The position numbers and the translations under genes are program-made. The notes beneath the pieces are model-generated. The model worked only from the letters and a program-made list of their open reading frames with translations, searched no databases and was not told where the DNA came from. Below are positions 51,780 through 59,417 of a DNA stretch of 59,417 nt, in pieces. The DNA lies in NCBI GenBank assembly GCA_046727955.1, contig JBKPDO010000063.1, forward strand, positions 1-59,417, read 5' to 3'. Every line of letters begins with the position of its first letter. Within the stretch, counting starts at the first letter, position 1. This DNA is from DASVXQ01 sp046727955 (lineage in GTDB: Bacteria > Actinomycetota > CALGFH01).

Positions 51780-53204
51780 TTACCCCCGCCGCCGCCAGGT
51801 CGTGCCGGTGCGTGTGTCCACCACCTCGACGCCCATGCCGGCGAGCCGCTCGCGGAGCCGGTCGGCGGTCGCCCAGTCGCGCCCGGCGCGGGCCTGCTGG
51901 CGGCGCCCGATCAGCTCCCGGGCGCCCGGCGGCAGCTCGGCCTCCACCTGGCGGGCGAGGTCGAGGCCCAGCACCCGGTCGAACGCGGCCACGGTGTGGA
52001 AGCGCGCTGCTGGCGGCAGCGTCTCGTCGGCCTCGAGCTCGTTCAGGACTGCCAGCGCCCGCGGGGTGTCCAGGTCGTCCTCGATCGCGGCACGGAAGCG
52101 CTGCTGGTACGGCCGGGCCGCCCCGCCGGCGTCAGGCGCCGGCCCGCCCATCGCCTCCATCGCCGCGACGGACGGGTCCCGCGCCCACTCGGCGGCGCGG
52201 GCGCGCAGCCGCTCCAGCCCCCGCTCCGCCCCGGCCAGCGCACCCCAGGTGAAGTTGAACCGGCTGCGGTAGCGAGCCTGCAGGAACAGGTGCCTCACCG
52301 CCAGCGGCGAGTGCCCACGCTCCCGCACACTGCGCAGGTCGTAGAAGTTGCCGGCGGACTTGGCCATGCGGCGTCCCTCGGTGAGCAGGTGCGCGCCATG
52401 CACCCAGGTCGTCACCACCTGGTGGCCGACTACCGCCTCGGACTGCGCGATCTCGTCCTCGTGATGGGGGAAGACGTTGTCCTCGCCGCCGGTGTGGACG
52501 TCGATGTGCTCGCCGAGCTCGCCGAGCTCGCCGAGCGACATCGCCGAGCACTCGATGTGCCAGCCGGGGTAGCCCTCGCCCCAGGGCGAGGCCCATTTGA
52601 CGATGCGCCCCGGCCCCGCCGCCTTCCACAGGGTGAAGTCCGCGTGGTGGCGCTTGCGCGGGTCGACGCCCTCCTGCCGGTGGCCGGCCCGCAGCCGGTC
52701 GAGCGTGTTGCGCGACAGCTTGCCGTAGCGCGGGAAGCTCTCCACCGCGAAGTAGACGTTGCCCTTGACCTCGTAGGCGTGGCCCTTGTCGAGCAGCCGC
52801 CGGACCAGCTCGATCATCTGCGGCACGTACTGCGAGGCGCGCGGGTGGGCGTGGGCCGGCCGCAGGTTGATGGCGGCGGCGTCGGCCAGATACGCCTGGG
52901 TGTAGTGCTCGGCGATCTCGGCCGGGGTCTTGCCCTCGAGCCGGGCCGACACCAGCATCTTGTCCTCGCCGCGGTCGAAGCGCTCGTTGGTCAGGTGCCC
53001 GACGTCGGTGATGTTCTGCACCTGCAGGACCTCGGCCCCATCGGCCTCCAGCGCACGGCGCACGAGGTCGGCGAGGAGAAACGTGCGCAGGTTGCCGATG
53101 TGCGCGTAGCGGTACACCGTCGGCCCGCAGGTGTACATGCGGACCACCCCGGCAGTCCTCACAGGCTCCCGTTGTCTGGTTAGTGTGTTCGTGACCCGCA
53201 GCAT
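51780..53204 (-). CDS. cysS: Cysteinyl-tRNA synthetase
   Basis: A 474-residue class I aminoacyl-tRNA synthetase. YTCGPTVYRYAHIGN carries the first zinc Cys (C26) and the HIGH-like HIGN (35-38). WHIECSAMS and the HHEDE segment (GGEDNVFPHHEDE) provide the other zinc ligands, and the KMSKS loop is present as RMAKSAGN. The C-terminal DALR-type helical domain ends RGLERLRARAAEWAR and the anticodon part follows. CysS and its MshC-type paralogue are alike; the full-length anticodon-binding region and the standard start favour CysS. A repeat copy lies just upstream. Confidence 0.93.
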   Translation of the reverse strand: MLRVTNTLTRQREPVRTAGVVRMYTCGPTVYRYAHIGNLRTFLLADLVRRALEADGAEVLQVQNITDVGHLTNERFDRGEDKMLVSARLEGKTPAEIAEHYTQAYLADAAAINLRPAHAHPRASQYVPQMIELVRRLLDKGHAYEVKGNVYFAVESFPRYGKLSRNTLDRLRAGHRQEGVDPRKRHHADFTLWKAAGPGRIVKWASPWGEGYPGWHIECSAMSLGELGELGEHIDVHTGGEDNVFPHHEDEIAQSEAVVGHQVVTTWVHGAHLLTEGRRMAKSAGNFYDLRSVRERGHSPLAVRHLFLQARYRSRFNFTWGALAGAERGLERLRARAAEWARDPSVAAMEAMGGPAPDAGGAARPYQQRFRAAIEDDLDTPRALAVLNELEADETLPPAARFHTVAAFDRVLGLDLARQVEAELPPGARELIGRRQQARAGRDWATADRLRERLAGMGVEVVDTRTGTTWRRRG

Positions 53205-53222
53205 CGTCTTGAGGATAGCCCC

Positions 53223-53327
53223 GATCCATGTGGGGGGAGCTCGCTCCCCCCACGCCCCCCAAGAGCGCCTGTGCCATGGTCACGGTGGTTGCTCAGACCT
53301 GTGCCATTGTCACGGTGGTTGCTCAGA
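53223..53327 (+). repeat. Dispersed palindromic repeat, copy D, with a duplicated 30-bp tail
   Basis: Core arms 53230-53240 and 53243-53253, loop TC. The right flank matches copies A and C. The final 30-bp unit is duplicated in tandem (53268-53297 and 53298-53327, one mismatch). The last bases supply the stop codon of the minus-strand SH3-like gene. Confidence 0.82.
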
Positions 53328-53550
53328 ACTGAGGCGGGATGACCTTCGCGGCCAGGGCGCGGTCTCTGGGGATGACCACCAGCTCGCCGCGACGGTTGCG
53401 CACCGAGAACGAGCGCTCGTCAGCCGCCTCGAGTGGACCCACCACGTCGGCGACCTCGTCCTCGCCCGACGCCGTGGGCCGCCGCCAGCGCACGACCACC
53501 CGCTGACCGACGTCCGCCGGCCCGATACGCACCACGTAGCGATAGCGCAC
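53323..53550 (-). CDS. SH3-like domain protein (cf. N-terminus of actinobacterial GNAT proteins)
   Basis: A 75-residue protein: MRYRYVVRIGPADVGQRVVV, then VVGPLEAADERSFSVRNRRGELVVIPRDRALAAKVIPP. It resembles the SH3-like barrel at the N-terminus of acetyltransferases that in many actinobacteria lie next to fdxA. Here it is a free-standing domain. The GTG has GAGGAGG upstream. It is divergent from the ferredoxin gene, with 198 bp between. Its TGA lies in the edge of a dispersed repeat, so the acetyltransferase part may have been lost when the repeat arrived; that is inference. Confidence 0.6.
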   Translation of the reverse strand: MRYRYVVRIGPADVGQRVVVRWRRPTASGEDEVADVVGPLEAADERSFSVRNRRGELVVIPRDRALAAKVIPPQF

Positions 53551-53748
53551 GCGCCTTCCTCCTCACCTCCGCCTGCTCGAAGCAGGGTAGCGCCCCCACC
53601 GGACGGCAGGTCAGCCGGCCCGCAACCGCGGTACGATCTGCGCGGTTGCCCCGGGGCCGCAGCCACGCCGCTCGCTCACGTTGACGGCCGGAAACCCCGG
53701 TGGTATCCACCTAACGAAGAATGTACCCACAAGGGGGTCAACCCGAAG

Positions 53749-54078
53749 ATGACTTACGTCATCGCTGAGCCCTGCATCGACGTCAAGGACAAGTCCTGCA
53801 TCGAGGAGTGCCCCGTCGACTGCATCTACGAGGGCGACCGGATGCTCTACATCCAGCCCGACGAGTGCGTCGACTGCGGGGCCTGCGAGCCGGTGTGCCC
53901 GGTCGAGGCGATCTTCTACGAGGACGACGTGCCGGCCCAGTGGAAGGACTTCACCCAGGCCAACGCCACCTTCTTCACCGAGGGCGACGACCCGCTCGGC
54001 TCTCCGGGCGGTGCGGCCAAGGTCGGCCCGCAGACCCGCGACGCGGAGTTCATAGCGAGCTACACCCCGACCGAGTGA
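53749..54078 (+). CDS. fdxA: Seven-iron ferredoxin FdxA
   Basis: A 109-residue ferredoxin of the [3Fe-4S][4Fe-4S] type. Cysteines C9, C17, C21 and C25 and C40, C43, C46 and C50 form the two cluster motifs; the long C-terminal extension (PAQWKDFTQANATFFTEGDD) is typical of actinobacterial FdxA/FdxC. It is a low-potential electron carrier. The ATG at 53749 follows an A-rich SD. It is the only open frame with a start here and lies opposite the SH3-like gene. Confidence 0.95.
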   Translation: MTYVIAEPCIDVKDKSCIEECPVDCIYEGDRMLYIQPDECVDCGACEPVCPVEAIFYEDDVPAQWKDFTQANATFFTEGDDPLGSPGGAAKVGPQTRDAEFIASYTPTE

Positions 54079-54143
54079 CCGTCGGGGGCCCCCCAAGCTC
54101 CCCCACGGTCGCCCCCGGGCCGTACGGGCCGTATGGGGCCGCG

Positions 54144-55301
54144 CTATGCCCCCGCCTCCGCCTCCACCACTGGCAGCATGCCAGGAGCGCGGAAGCCGCC
54201 CATCGAGCTCTCCAGCGGCCAGCGCTGGCGGGAACGGCTGGCGAGCCTGGTCATGAGCGCCAGGGCGGCCGGATCCTCCTCACCGGGCCGCACCGTCACC
54301 AGCCCGGCCTCCAGGACGCCACGCAGCCAGTCCTCACCCCGCTGGGTCCGCACCACCGTGAGCGTCCAGCCGTCGGTCTGCCCGAGGCCGCCGACGGAGA
54401 CGTCGGCGTGCTCGGCCGCGAAATCCGGGCACAGCTTGCAGCCCTCGCGGGTCACCGTCTGCATCTTCTTCAGGGGGATGTCGATCTCCTCGCCGGTCGA
54501 CCGGCGCCACACCTGAAACTTTCCCTTGATATTGACCTTGGCGACGTCCTCCAGCGGGATGCCGTACTCCTCGGTGAGGATCCGGCGCATCCCCTCGTAC
54601 TCGAAGGACTTCGAGCAGAGCAGGCCGATCACCAGCTCGATGCGGCGCGCGTACTTGTTGAGCCGCCGCGCCGCCAGGGTGCCGTTGACCGACGCCTGGC
54701 AGCTCATGCCGACCAGCGCGAGGTGCTTGAGCCCGCGACGCTCCGCCTCCTTCATCGCCAGCGGGTTGGCCGCGTAGGTGTACCGCGACCCGGCCGCCTC
54801 CAGCACCTCCTCGCGCGTGGTCGCCAGGAAGGGCTCGCAATCCCACAGCCTCGTGCCCGACAGCCTCGAGGTCAGCGCTCCCTCGATGCGGCCGCTCTCG
54901 AGGCCCCAGATGAGCAGGGCGGACACCAGCCCGCCGTCCTGGCCCGCCTCCAGCACCGAAGGGTCGGCGGCGCGGACGAGGTAGACGCCGCGGTGGATGC
55001 CGAAGACCTCATCGGAGCGGCGGGCACGACCGAACAGGGCCTGGTCGGACTCGACCTCCCAGGCGCGAAAGCGCGGGCACGCCCGGGTGCAGATGTCACA
55101 GCCACGCTGGCCGTGGACGCAGTCGTCGAACGGAGTGGAGAGCTCCACGTTGAACGGGTGATAGCTGTCCGTGTGGTCGTACTCGAGCACGTCGCGCGGA
55201 CAGGCCATCACACAGGCCGCGCATCCAGTGCACAGATTGGTCTCGACCACTTCGTGGTACAGCTCAAGCCATTGTGACTTCTCGGTGTCCGCCGCCGCCA
55301 T
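54144..55301 (-). CDS. FrhB/FpoF-like coenzyme F420 hydrogenase-dehydrogenase beta-type protein
   Basis: A 385-residue iron-sulfur flavoprotein. Two N-terminal cluster motifs are visible: CTGCAACVMACP (C24, C27, C30, C34) and CDICTRACP. The body has the FrhB N- and C-domain blocks (GGLVSALLIWGLESG, VGMSCQASVNG, CKLCPDFAAEHADVSVGG). Relatives couple F420 or NAD(P)H to ferredoxins or other carriers. F420 is common in actinobacteria, but no F420 biosynthesis gene lies in this window. The ATG has GGAGGGAG upstream. It converges on fdxA, a plausible electron partner. Confidence 0.87.
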   Translation of the reverse strand: MAAADTEKSQWLELYHEVVETNLCTGCAACVMACPRDVLEYDHTDSYHPFNVELSTPFDDCVHGQRGCDICTRACPRFRAWEVESDQALFGRARRSDEVFGIHRGVYLVRAADPSVLEAGQDGGLVSALLIWGLESGRIEGALTSRLSGTRLWDCEPFLATTREEVLEAAGSRYTYAANPLAMKEAERRGLKHLALVGMSCQASVNGTLAARRLNKYARRIELVIGLLCSKSFEYEGMRRILTEEYGIPLEDVAKVNIKGKFQVWRRSTGEEIDIPLKKMQTVTREGCKLCPDFAAEHADVSVGGLGQTDGWTLTVVRTQRGEDWLRGVLEAGLVTVRPGEEDPAALALMTRLASRSRQRWPLESSMGGFRAPGMLPVVEAEAGA

Positions 55302-55428
55302 GCTCCCTCCGGTGCCACTGCCAAGGTGAGTCTCACCACCAGGCTACGGCGTATCTGACAAAAGCTGCTGGACGAGCGGCGAGATGACCGAGTTCTCCTC
55401 GCAGCCCCAGACCCTCTAGCCTGTAGGT

Positions 55429-55923
55429 GTGAAGCCATTCCGATCGAGCAGGGCGAGCACCAGCCAGCGTCCGCTGGCCATGCGCACGACGCTGCTCGCG
55501 GTGGGCGTCGCCCTGGCACTCTCAGCGCTCGGCAGCATGGCCTTCACGGTCGTGCTGAACGACTCCGTCGCCTCCGGCATGGTGACGTTCCTGACCTTCG
55601 GCGGTCTGGCGGGGCTTACCGCCGGAGTGCTCGCCTGGGAACTCGCCTCGCTCCGCGCCTGCCCGCACTGCGGGCTCGAGAACCCCTCACGGACGCGCGC
55701 CTGCCTCGCCTGCGGCTACGACCTGCGCGCCAGGCGTCGCTACGCCTGCAGCGAGGGGCATCGGGTGGCCTACCAGCCGGGCTTGTGCGACTGCGGCCGG
55801 CGCCTGCTGGAGATCCGCCCCGCCCCGGTCGGACGGCATCTGGTCCGCGCCTTCCTGCTGGCCGTCGTCGTCTTCACCACCGTGCTCCTGATCGACGCCC
55901 TGCTCACCTACGGCGGGCGCTGA
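55429..55923 (+). CDS. Membrane protein with zinc-ribbon segment
   Basis: A 164-residue protein with an N-terminal pair of helices (about 20-70), a cysteine-rich cytosolic segment (CPHCGLENPSRTRACLACGY, then YACSEGHRVAYQPGLCDCGR) and a C-terminal helix (LVRAFLLAVVVFTTVLLIDA). The four CxxC-like pairs suggest two zinc ribbons. The GTG at 55429 is 127 bp from the divergent FrhB-like gene. Family not recognised beyond zinc-ribbon membrane protein. Confidence 0.7.
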   Translation: MKPFRSSRASTSQRPLAMRTTLLAVGVALALSALGSMAFTVVLNDSVASGMVTFLTFGGLAGLTAGVLAWELASLRACPHCGLENPSRTRACLACGYDLRARRRYACSEGHRVAYQPGLCDCGRRLLEIRPAPVGRHLVRAFLLAVVVFTTVLLIDALLTYGGR

Positions 55924-56017
55924 GGCCGAAGCGGGCGCTGAGGCCGAACGCGAACGCGCCAGGCGCGGCCCCGCCCGGGGGGAGCGGCGGGGCCACGCCT
56001 GAGCTATCTCGCGACGA

Positions 56018-56563
56018 CTACCGGGTGCGCTGCTGCGGCTGCTCTGGTGGATTCTGGAACGTCACGATCCGGGTCGCCGTGTTGGTGTCCCCGGACTTGG
56101 TGCCGATCACCCAAGCCGTCTGACCAGTCTTCAGCTCGGCCTGCGGCTGCGAGAAGTTCTGGAACCCATAGCGCGTGTCGCCGTTGATCGCGAACGCGGT
56201 AGCGACATTGTCAGAGCTGGTGATCGTGATGCTCGAGCCCGAGAGGGCCGTCACCTTGCCATTGGCGAACACGTAGGTCTTGACGCCGTTCTGCGTCTGG
56301 ACCGTCGCCTGGCCGTGCAAGGTCCGCCCCCAGAACCGCGCGCCGCCGAGCCCGCCCCCGAACCGCACCCTGTCGCCGATCCTGCCCGCGATGCCGTTGC
56401 CGTTGGGATCGAGCGTCCCCAAGGCGAAGCCCAGGCCGCGAGGCTGCTGGTCGGAGCCCGAGGACTTCTGGGTGGCGGCGAACGCAGCGCCGCCGGCGGA
56501 CAGGGCCAGGACACCGGCAAGCACCCACCCGAGCCATGCCGTGCGCCTGCCAAACAGCTTCAT
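56018..56563 (-). CDS. Secreted DUF5666-like protein
   Basis: A 181-residue exported protein. The signal peptide is MKLFGRRTAWLGWVLAGVL, ending AAFAA. The mature part has a Gly-rich segment and then beta-rich elements such as GKVTALSGSSITITSSD and the later block ending WVIGTKSGDTNTATRIV, which match the DUF5666 beta fold. It is likely a periplasmic or surface protein of unknown role. The C-terminus is Pro/Gln-rich. Confidence 0.68.
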   Translation of the reverse strand: MKLFGRRTAWLGWVLAGVLALSAGGAAFAATQKSSGSDQQPRGLGFALGTLDPNGNGIAGRIGDRVRFGGGLGGARFWGRTLHGQATVQTQNGVKTYVFANGKVTALSGSSITITSSDNVATAFAINGDTRYGFQNFSQPQAELKTGQTAWVIGTKSGDTNTATRIVTFQNPPEQPQQRTR

Positions 56564-56712
56564 TGCCTCACCTCATGCAGTCGGGAGAGGGGAACGACTC
56601 CTCCTATGCCGGAGGATCCTCCCCCAGGCAGGTGAACGGCACCAATGCCCCGTGTTCGAGCTTGGTAAAGACCGCCAGGTCCAGGGCTCGGCGATTCCCG
56701 GCCCGGCGGCCC

Positions 56713-57039
56713 TCAGGCGCAGAAGTCGTCCGGCTCCAGGCGCAGCATCTCTACCGGCTTCCCACCCACGAAGTGCTCATCGAACAGCACGGGCACGTCA
56801 CCCTCGGTCACTCCGCCGTACCAGACGTTGTCCGGCACCACCAGCAGGCAAGGTCCCGCCAGGCAGCCCTCCATGCACCCCGTCGCCACCACCTTGACGT
56901 CCTTCATCAGCCGCCGGCCCTGCTCCTCGCGCAGCGCCTCGAACACCCCAGCCGCCCCCCGGTCCAGGCACGACCCCTTCGGATGCCCCGCCGGCCGCTG
57001 GTTCAGGCAGACGAAGATATATTTATCTGGTTGACCCAT
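56713..57039 (-). CDS. Thioredoxin-like [2Fe-2S] ferredoxin
   Basis: A 108-residue protein: MGQPDKYIFVCLNQRPAGHP gives the first Cys (C11), SCLDRG the second, and GCMEGCLAGPC the other pair, the pattern of the NuoE-like/thioredoxin-like 2Fe-2S ferredoxins (2Fe-2S ferredoxin domain). The ATG at 57039 is 162 bp from the divergent propeller gene. A broken copy of the start of this gene lies at 59100-59213 with about 85 bp of matching upstream DNA. Confidence 0.85.
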   Translation of the reverse strand: MGQPDKYIFVCLNQRPAGHPKGSCLDRGAAGVFEALREEQGRRLMKDVKVVATGCMEGCLAGPCLLVVPDNVWYGGVTEGDVPVLFDEHFVGGKPVEMLRLEPDDFCA

Positions 57040-57200
57040 GGAACGCTTCCCGTTGGCTGGATGCCGTCTCGGGCCAGGCTACCCCGCGTGGCGGCGTGGA
57101 CGCTGGAAGACGCAGGCCCTGCCAGCCACCGAGCATCGGGAACTGCTGGCCGAGCGGTCGCGTCCTAGTCCTAGTGGCGCGGACGACCAAGGAGGAGACG

Positions 57201-58679
57201 ATGGGCGGCATCGGGCAGGTCTCCGTCACCCGCCGCGCTGCGCTCGGCCTGCTCGGCGCGGCCGGACTGGCCGCGTGCGACCAGGCGGCCAGCCCGGTGA
57301 CCGGGAAGCAGGCGGTCGGGACGAGCGCGGTCTCGACCGCCGAGGCGGCAGGGCGCCGCACCCCGAGGCCCGCGGCCGGCTGCGACGCGCCCAAGCTCCC
57401 GCCCCGCAGGGCGGCGGTGCTCGCCTTCGACGCCACCGGCCAGCAGCGCTGGTCGGTGGCGCTGCCGGCCGGGGCGGAGATGGACGCCAACGTCGGCCCG
57501 CTGGTGGACGGGGACACGGTCTACAGCAGCGAGGGCGACGAGCTGCGCGCCCTGGCCGCGGCCGACGGCCGGCAGCGCTGGCGGCGGCCGCTGGGCAGCT
57601 TCGTCTACGACGCCTCGATCCACGGCGGGGTCCTGGTGGTGCGGGTCGGCCCGCTGGACCACGGCCGCCTGCTCGGCGTCGACTCGGCCGGTGGGCCGCT
57701 GCTGTGGCACTATCCCGCGCAGCCCGGCCCGCTGTCCTGGCAGCACGCGTCCACCGCCGACGGCGGGATCGCGGCCATCGGCGACCACGGCGCCCTGGTG
57801 GTGCTGAACCGCCACGACGGCGTCGTGCGCTGGTCCCAGCCGTCCCAGGGACAGGATATGCCGAAGATCTTCACCACCCTCGGCGACCGTGTGCTGCGGC
57901 TGGACGGCGGCGCCCTTGAGGCCTACGACGCCGCCACCGGCCGGGGGCTGTGGCGGACCCCTGGGGTCCATCGGGGCCAGGACTTCCAGGCGACCCTCAC
58001 CGTGAGCGACGACAGCGTCGTCGTCTGGGATCAGAGCAGCGACACCACCGCCGTCGCCGCCTACCGCCTGGACACCGGCAAGCGGCGTTGGCGGCTCGGC
58101 GGGCTGCGTGAGCCGGCGGTGGTCGGCGTGGGGCCCGCCGGGATCGCCGTGGTCTCGCAGATCGACCGTGACCAGCGCCACGAGCTGCTGCTGGTCGACC
58201 CTGCCAGCGGACAGGTGCGGTGGCGTCGGGGACTGCCTGGCCCGCTTGACCTTGACATGAATCCCGCCGTGGACCGGCTCGCGCTGGTCACCAGCAGCGA
58301 TGTCGTGCTCGTCACCCCGGGCCCGCGTGGTCAAGCACCCATCTTGCTCGCCGCCTACCGCGCCTTGGACGGGCAGCTGCGCTGGCGCGTCCCTATCCAG
58401 GCCGGCGGCTGGCCAACCTGGACGCCGGACGGCCGGCTGCTGCTGGTCGGCGCACCACCGGACAGTAGCGTCCCAGAGCAGTCCCTGACCGCTGTGGATG
58501 TGCGCCGTGGCCGGCTGCTATGGCGCAGCGCGCTCCCCCTGGTGGCCGACCGTCCGGCGGCCCCGCTCGGCGCTGGCGCGGTCATCCAGGTGTGGGATCC
58601 AGTACGCGCTTGCGCCGACGTCGGCACCGCCTCGGTAGATACGCCCGGTCTGGCCGGTCGTTTACGGGCCGAGCCATAG
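57201..58679 (+). CDS. PQQ-like beta-propeller protein with Tat-type lipoprotein signal
   Basis: A 492-residue exported protein. The signal TRRAALGLLGAAGLAAC has twin arginines and a lipobox Cys, so Tat export and lipidation are likely. The mature part is a beta-propeller with repeats such as VLAFDATGQQRWSVAL, LRALAAADGRQRWRR and LEAYDAATGRGLWRT. A short Cys-containing linker (GCDAPKLPPRR) precedes it. It belongs to the same broad fold as the lipoprotein at 17017 but they are not close repeats of each other. The ATG has AAGGAGGAG upstream. Function unknown; PQQ binding is not supported by any recognised motif. Confidence 0.8.
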   Translation: MGGIGQVSVTRRAALGLLGAAGLAACDQAASPVTGKQAVGTSAVSTAEAAGRRTPRPAAGCDAPKLPPRRAAVLAFDATGQQRWSVALPAGAEMDANVGPLVDGDTVYSSEGDELRALAAADGRQRWRRPLGSFVYDASIHGGVLVVRVGPLDHGRLLGVDSAGGPLLWHYPAQPGPLSWQHASTADGGIAAIGDHGALVVLNRHDGVVRWSQPSQGQDMPKIFTTLGDRVLRLDGGALEAYDAATGRGLWRTPGVHRGQDFQATLTVSDDSVVVWDQSSDTTAVAAYRLDTGKRRWRLGGLREPAVVGVGPAGIAVVSQIDRDQRHELLLVDPASGQVRWRRGLPGPLDLDMNPAVDRLALVTSSDVVLVTPGPRGQAPILLAAYRALDGQLRWRVPIQAGGWPTWTPDGRLLLVGAPPDSSVPEQSLTAVDVRRGRLLWRSALPLVADRPAAPLGAGAVIQVWDPVRACADVGTASVDTPGLAGRLRAEP

Positions 58680-58816
58680 GGGAGTGGTCGGTGCGAGACC
58701 TGGTGGGCCACACCAGTCGTGCGCTGGTGACCGTGACCGCCTATCTGGCGCAACCCGGCGACCGGGTGGAACTCGCCGACAGCCCGCTACGCGCTTATCC
58801 TCGATCGCCCCGATAG
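58679..58816 (+). pseudogene. Fragment of a DinB/maleylpyruvate-isomerase-like gene
   Basis: In frame from just after the propeller stop: EWSVRDLVGHTSRALVTVTA and then YLAQPGDRVELADSPLRAY, which matches the N-terminal helices of mycothiol-dependent maleylpyruvate isomerase/DinB proteins. A stop follows at 58814 and no further conserved part is found. A GTG at 58691 could start a 41-residue peptide, but it is most likely the remnant of a longer gene. Confidence 0.5.
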
Positions 58817-58864
58817 CGGCCGGCCGCCCGAGTTCGACCGGTGACAGGGATCCCCGCTCGAACC

Positions 58865-59023
58865 TCAGATTTGGACCTCGAAGCCCAGGTCCAGCTCGCT
58901 GGCCGTGCGACCGCCTTGGGGGATCCGCAGGGCCTCCACGAGCGCGTCGTGGGTAGCCTGGAGGAAGGCCCGCTTTTGGGTCGGGGATCGACCCTGGCGG
59001 ACTTCGAGGCGGACCAAAGGCAT
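58865..59023 (-). pseudogene. Truncated tautomerase-family gene
   Basis: A 52-residue ORF starting MPLVRLEVRQGRSPTQKRAF and containing ATHDALVEALRIP. This is the N-terminal half of a 4-oxalocrotonate-tautomerase-like protein with the catalytic Pro1. The sequence then departs (GGRTASELDLGFEVQI) and stops, so it is shorter than most relatives. It may be a very small intact tautomerase or a truncated gene. Confidence 0.55.
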
Positions 59024-59099
59024 GGCGCCGGCTCCCGCTCAGTAGTTTGAGCCCTATGGTAGAGCCCGGCCGGAAGACGGCCTGGGGGAATCGAGCGGA

Positions 59100-59213
59100 T
59101 CAGGCAACCGGCTGTGCCGACCCGCCGCGGCAATTGAGCGCCCCTGTCGTACGCGTGGCGATCGCAGGCTGCCGATTTAGGCAGACGAAGATGTATTTTT
59201 CTGGTTGACCCAT
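59100..59213 (-). pseudogene. Truncated duplicate of the [2Fe-2S] ferredoxin gene
   Basis: A 37-residue ORF starting MGQPEKYIFVCLNRQPA, nearly identical to the start of the ferredoxin at 56713-57039 and followed by unrelated residues. Only the first cluster Cys and one later Cys remain, so it cannot hold the cluster. The upstream DNA (59173-59260) also matches 57000-57090. Confidence 0.7.
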
Positions 59214-59417
59214 AAGACGCTTTCCCCTCGCGGTCGCGGTCTCGATCGGGCTACCGTGCCCGTGCCTCGCCGACCTGAGGCCCGGGTTCCGCAGCTCGGG
59301 TCGCGCATAGTCCACGAATCTGGGCAGTGACCTGCGGAGATGGGCGATGGCACGCGCAGGCGGCGTGTATCTAGGCGCGAGCGTTCGCGCTGGTCAGGAG
59401 CCTGGGGCCGGCGGGGT

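Noticed and set aside
53268..53327. Two near-identical 30-bp units that could suggest a CRISPR array
   Set aside because: The copies are contiguous with no spacers, number only two and belong to the tail of the dispersed repeat.
57201..58679. PQQ-dependent dehydrogenase
   Set aside because: The propeller repeats are present but no recognised PQQ- or calcium-binding residues or haem motif can be seen.

Overview
This is a high-GC stretch (about 70% G+C by eye) with many GTG/TTG starts, good Shine-Dalgarno (SD) sequences and tightly overlapping operons. The gene content points to a soil-type actinobacterium (Actinomycetota). The main evidence is a PspA-PspAA-HtpX-PspAB membrane-stress operon, an XRE/DUF5753-DUF6879 module, a seven-iron FdxA ferredoxin, an F420-hydrogenase-beta-like protein and a stand-alone LigD-type polymerase. 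I saw no rRNA, no tRNA, no CRISPR array and no prophage block. The only complete mobile element is one insertion sequence at the left edge.

Layout. 1-1578 is an IS element with a DDE transposase and imperfect terminal repeats; its right end carries the stop codon of a sugar-phosphate transferase. 1576-6895 holds surface-polysaccharide and cell-envelope genes (sugar transferase, Gfo/Idh oxidoreductase, alditol-oxidase-like flavoprotein, secreted M15-type peptidase) and two small proteins. 7430-16898 is one sugar-catabolic locus: a LacI regulator behind tandem operators, an enolase-superfamily dehydratase, a GH42 beta-galactosidase, a carbohydrate ABC importer (lipoprotein plus two permeases), an SDR dehydrogenase and a U32-like barrel protein. 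17017-22712 (minus) contains a beta-propeller lipoprotein, a LigD-type primase-polymerase directly downstream of an alpha-oxoamine synthase, and an orphan histidine kinase. 22866-25364 has a methyltransferase, a DUF2231-Rieske fusion and a DinB-like protein. 25415-29145 encodes a heterodimeric ABC exporter; 29381-31648 a large secreted BNR_4/lectin-repeat protein.

31889-34915 holds a PNPOx-like protein, the three-gene small-protein/DUF6879/XRE operon and two small ORFs. 35022-42132 is housekeeping and signalling: Ser/Thr kinase, FtsH, RmlC-like epimerase, lone CheW domain, flavin reductase, Upp and a DUF218 protein. 42311-47521 is a complete BMP-type (nucleoside-like) ABC importer; with upp nearby it suggests pyrimidine salvage. 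47568-53204 holds a gamma-carbonic-anhydrase-like protein, a hemerythrin-like protein, the Psp operon and cysS. 53323-57039 is rich in redox genes (FdxA, FrhB-like protein, 2Fe-2S ferredoxin). 57201-58679 is a second beta-propeller. The last 750 bp is a set of gene remnants: a DinB/maleylpyruvate-isomerase fragment, a 52-residue tautomerase piece and a truncated copy of the nearby 2Fe-2S ferredoxin.

The most unusual signal is a dispersed palindromic repeat with core GTGGGGGGAGC-NN-GCTCCCCCCAC, present four times. Three copies are intergenic. The fourth lies in frame inside the nucleotide-binding domain of one ABC exporter subunit, where it encodes an extra surface loop just after the A-loop tyrosine. 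Also notable are the translational coupling of an alpha-oxoamine synthase to a LigD-type polymerase, two ABC genes whose SD and protein alignment point to CTG starts, and the LacI operator cluster. Family assignments come from motif recognition alone; no database search was run.
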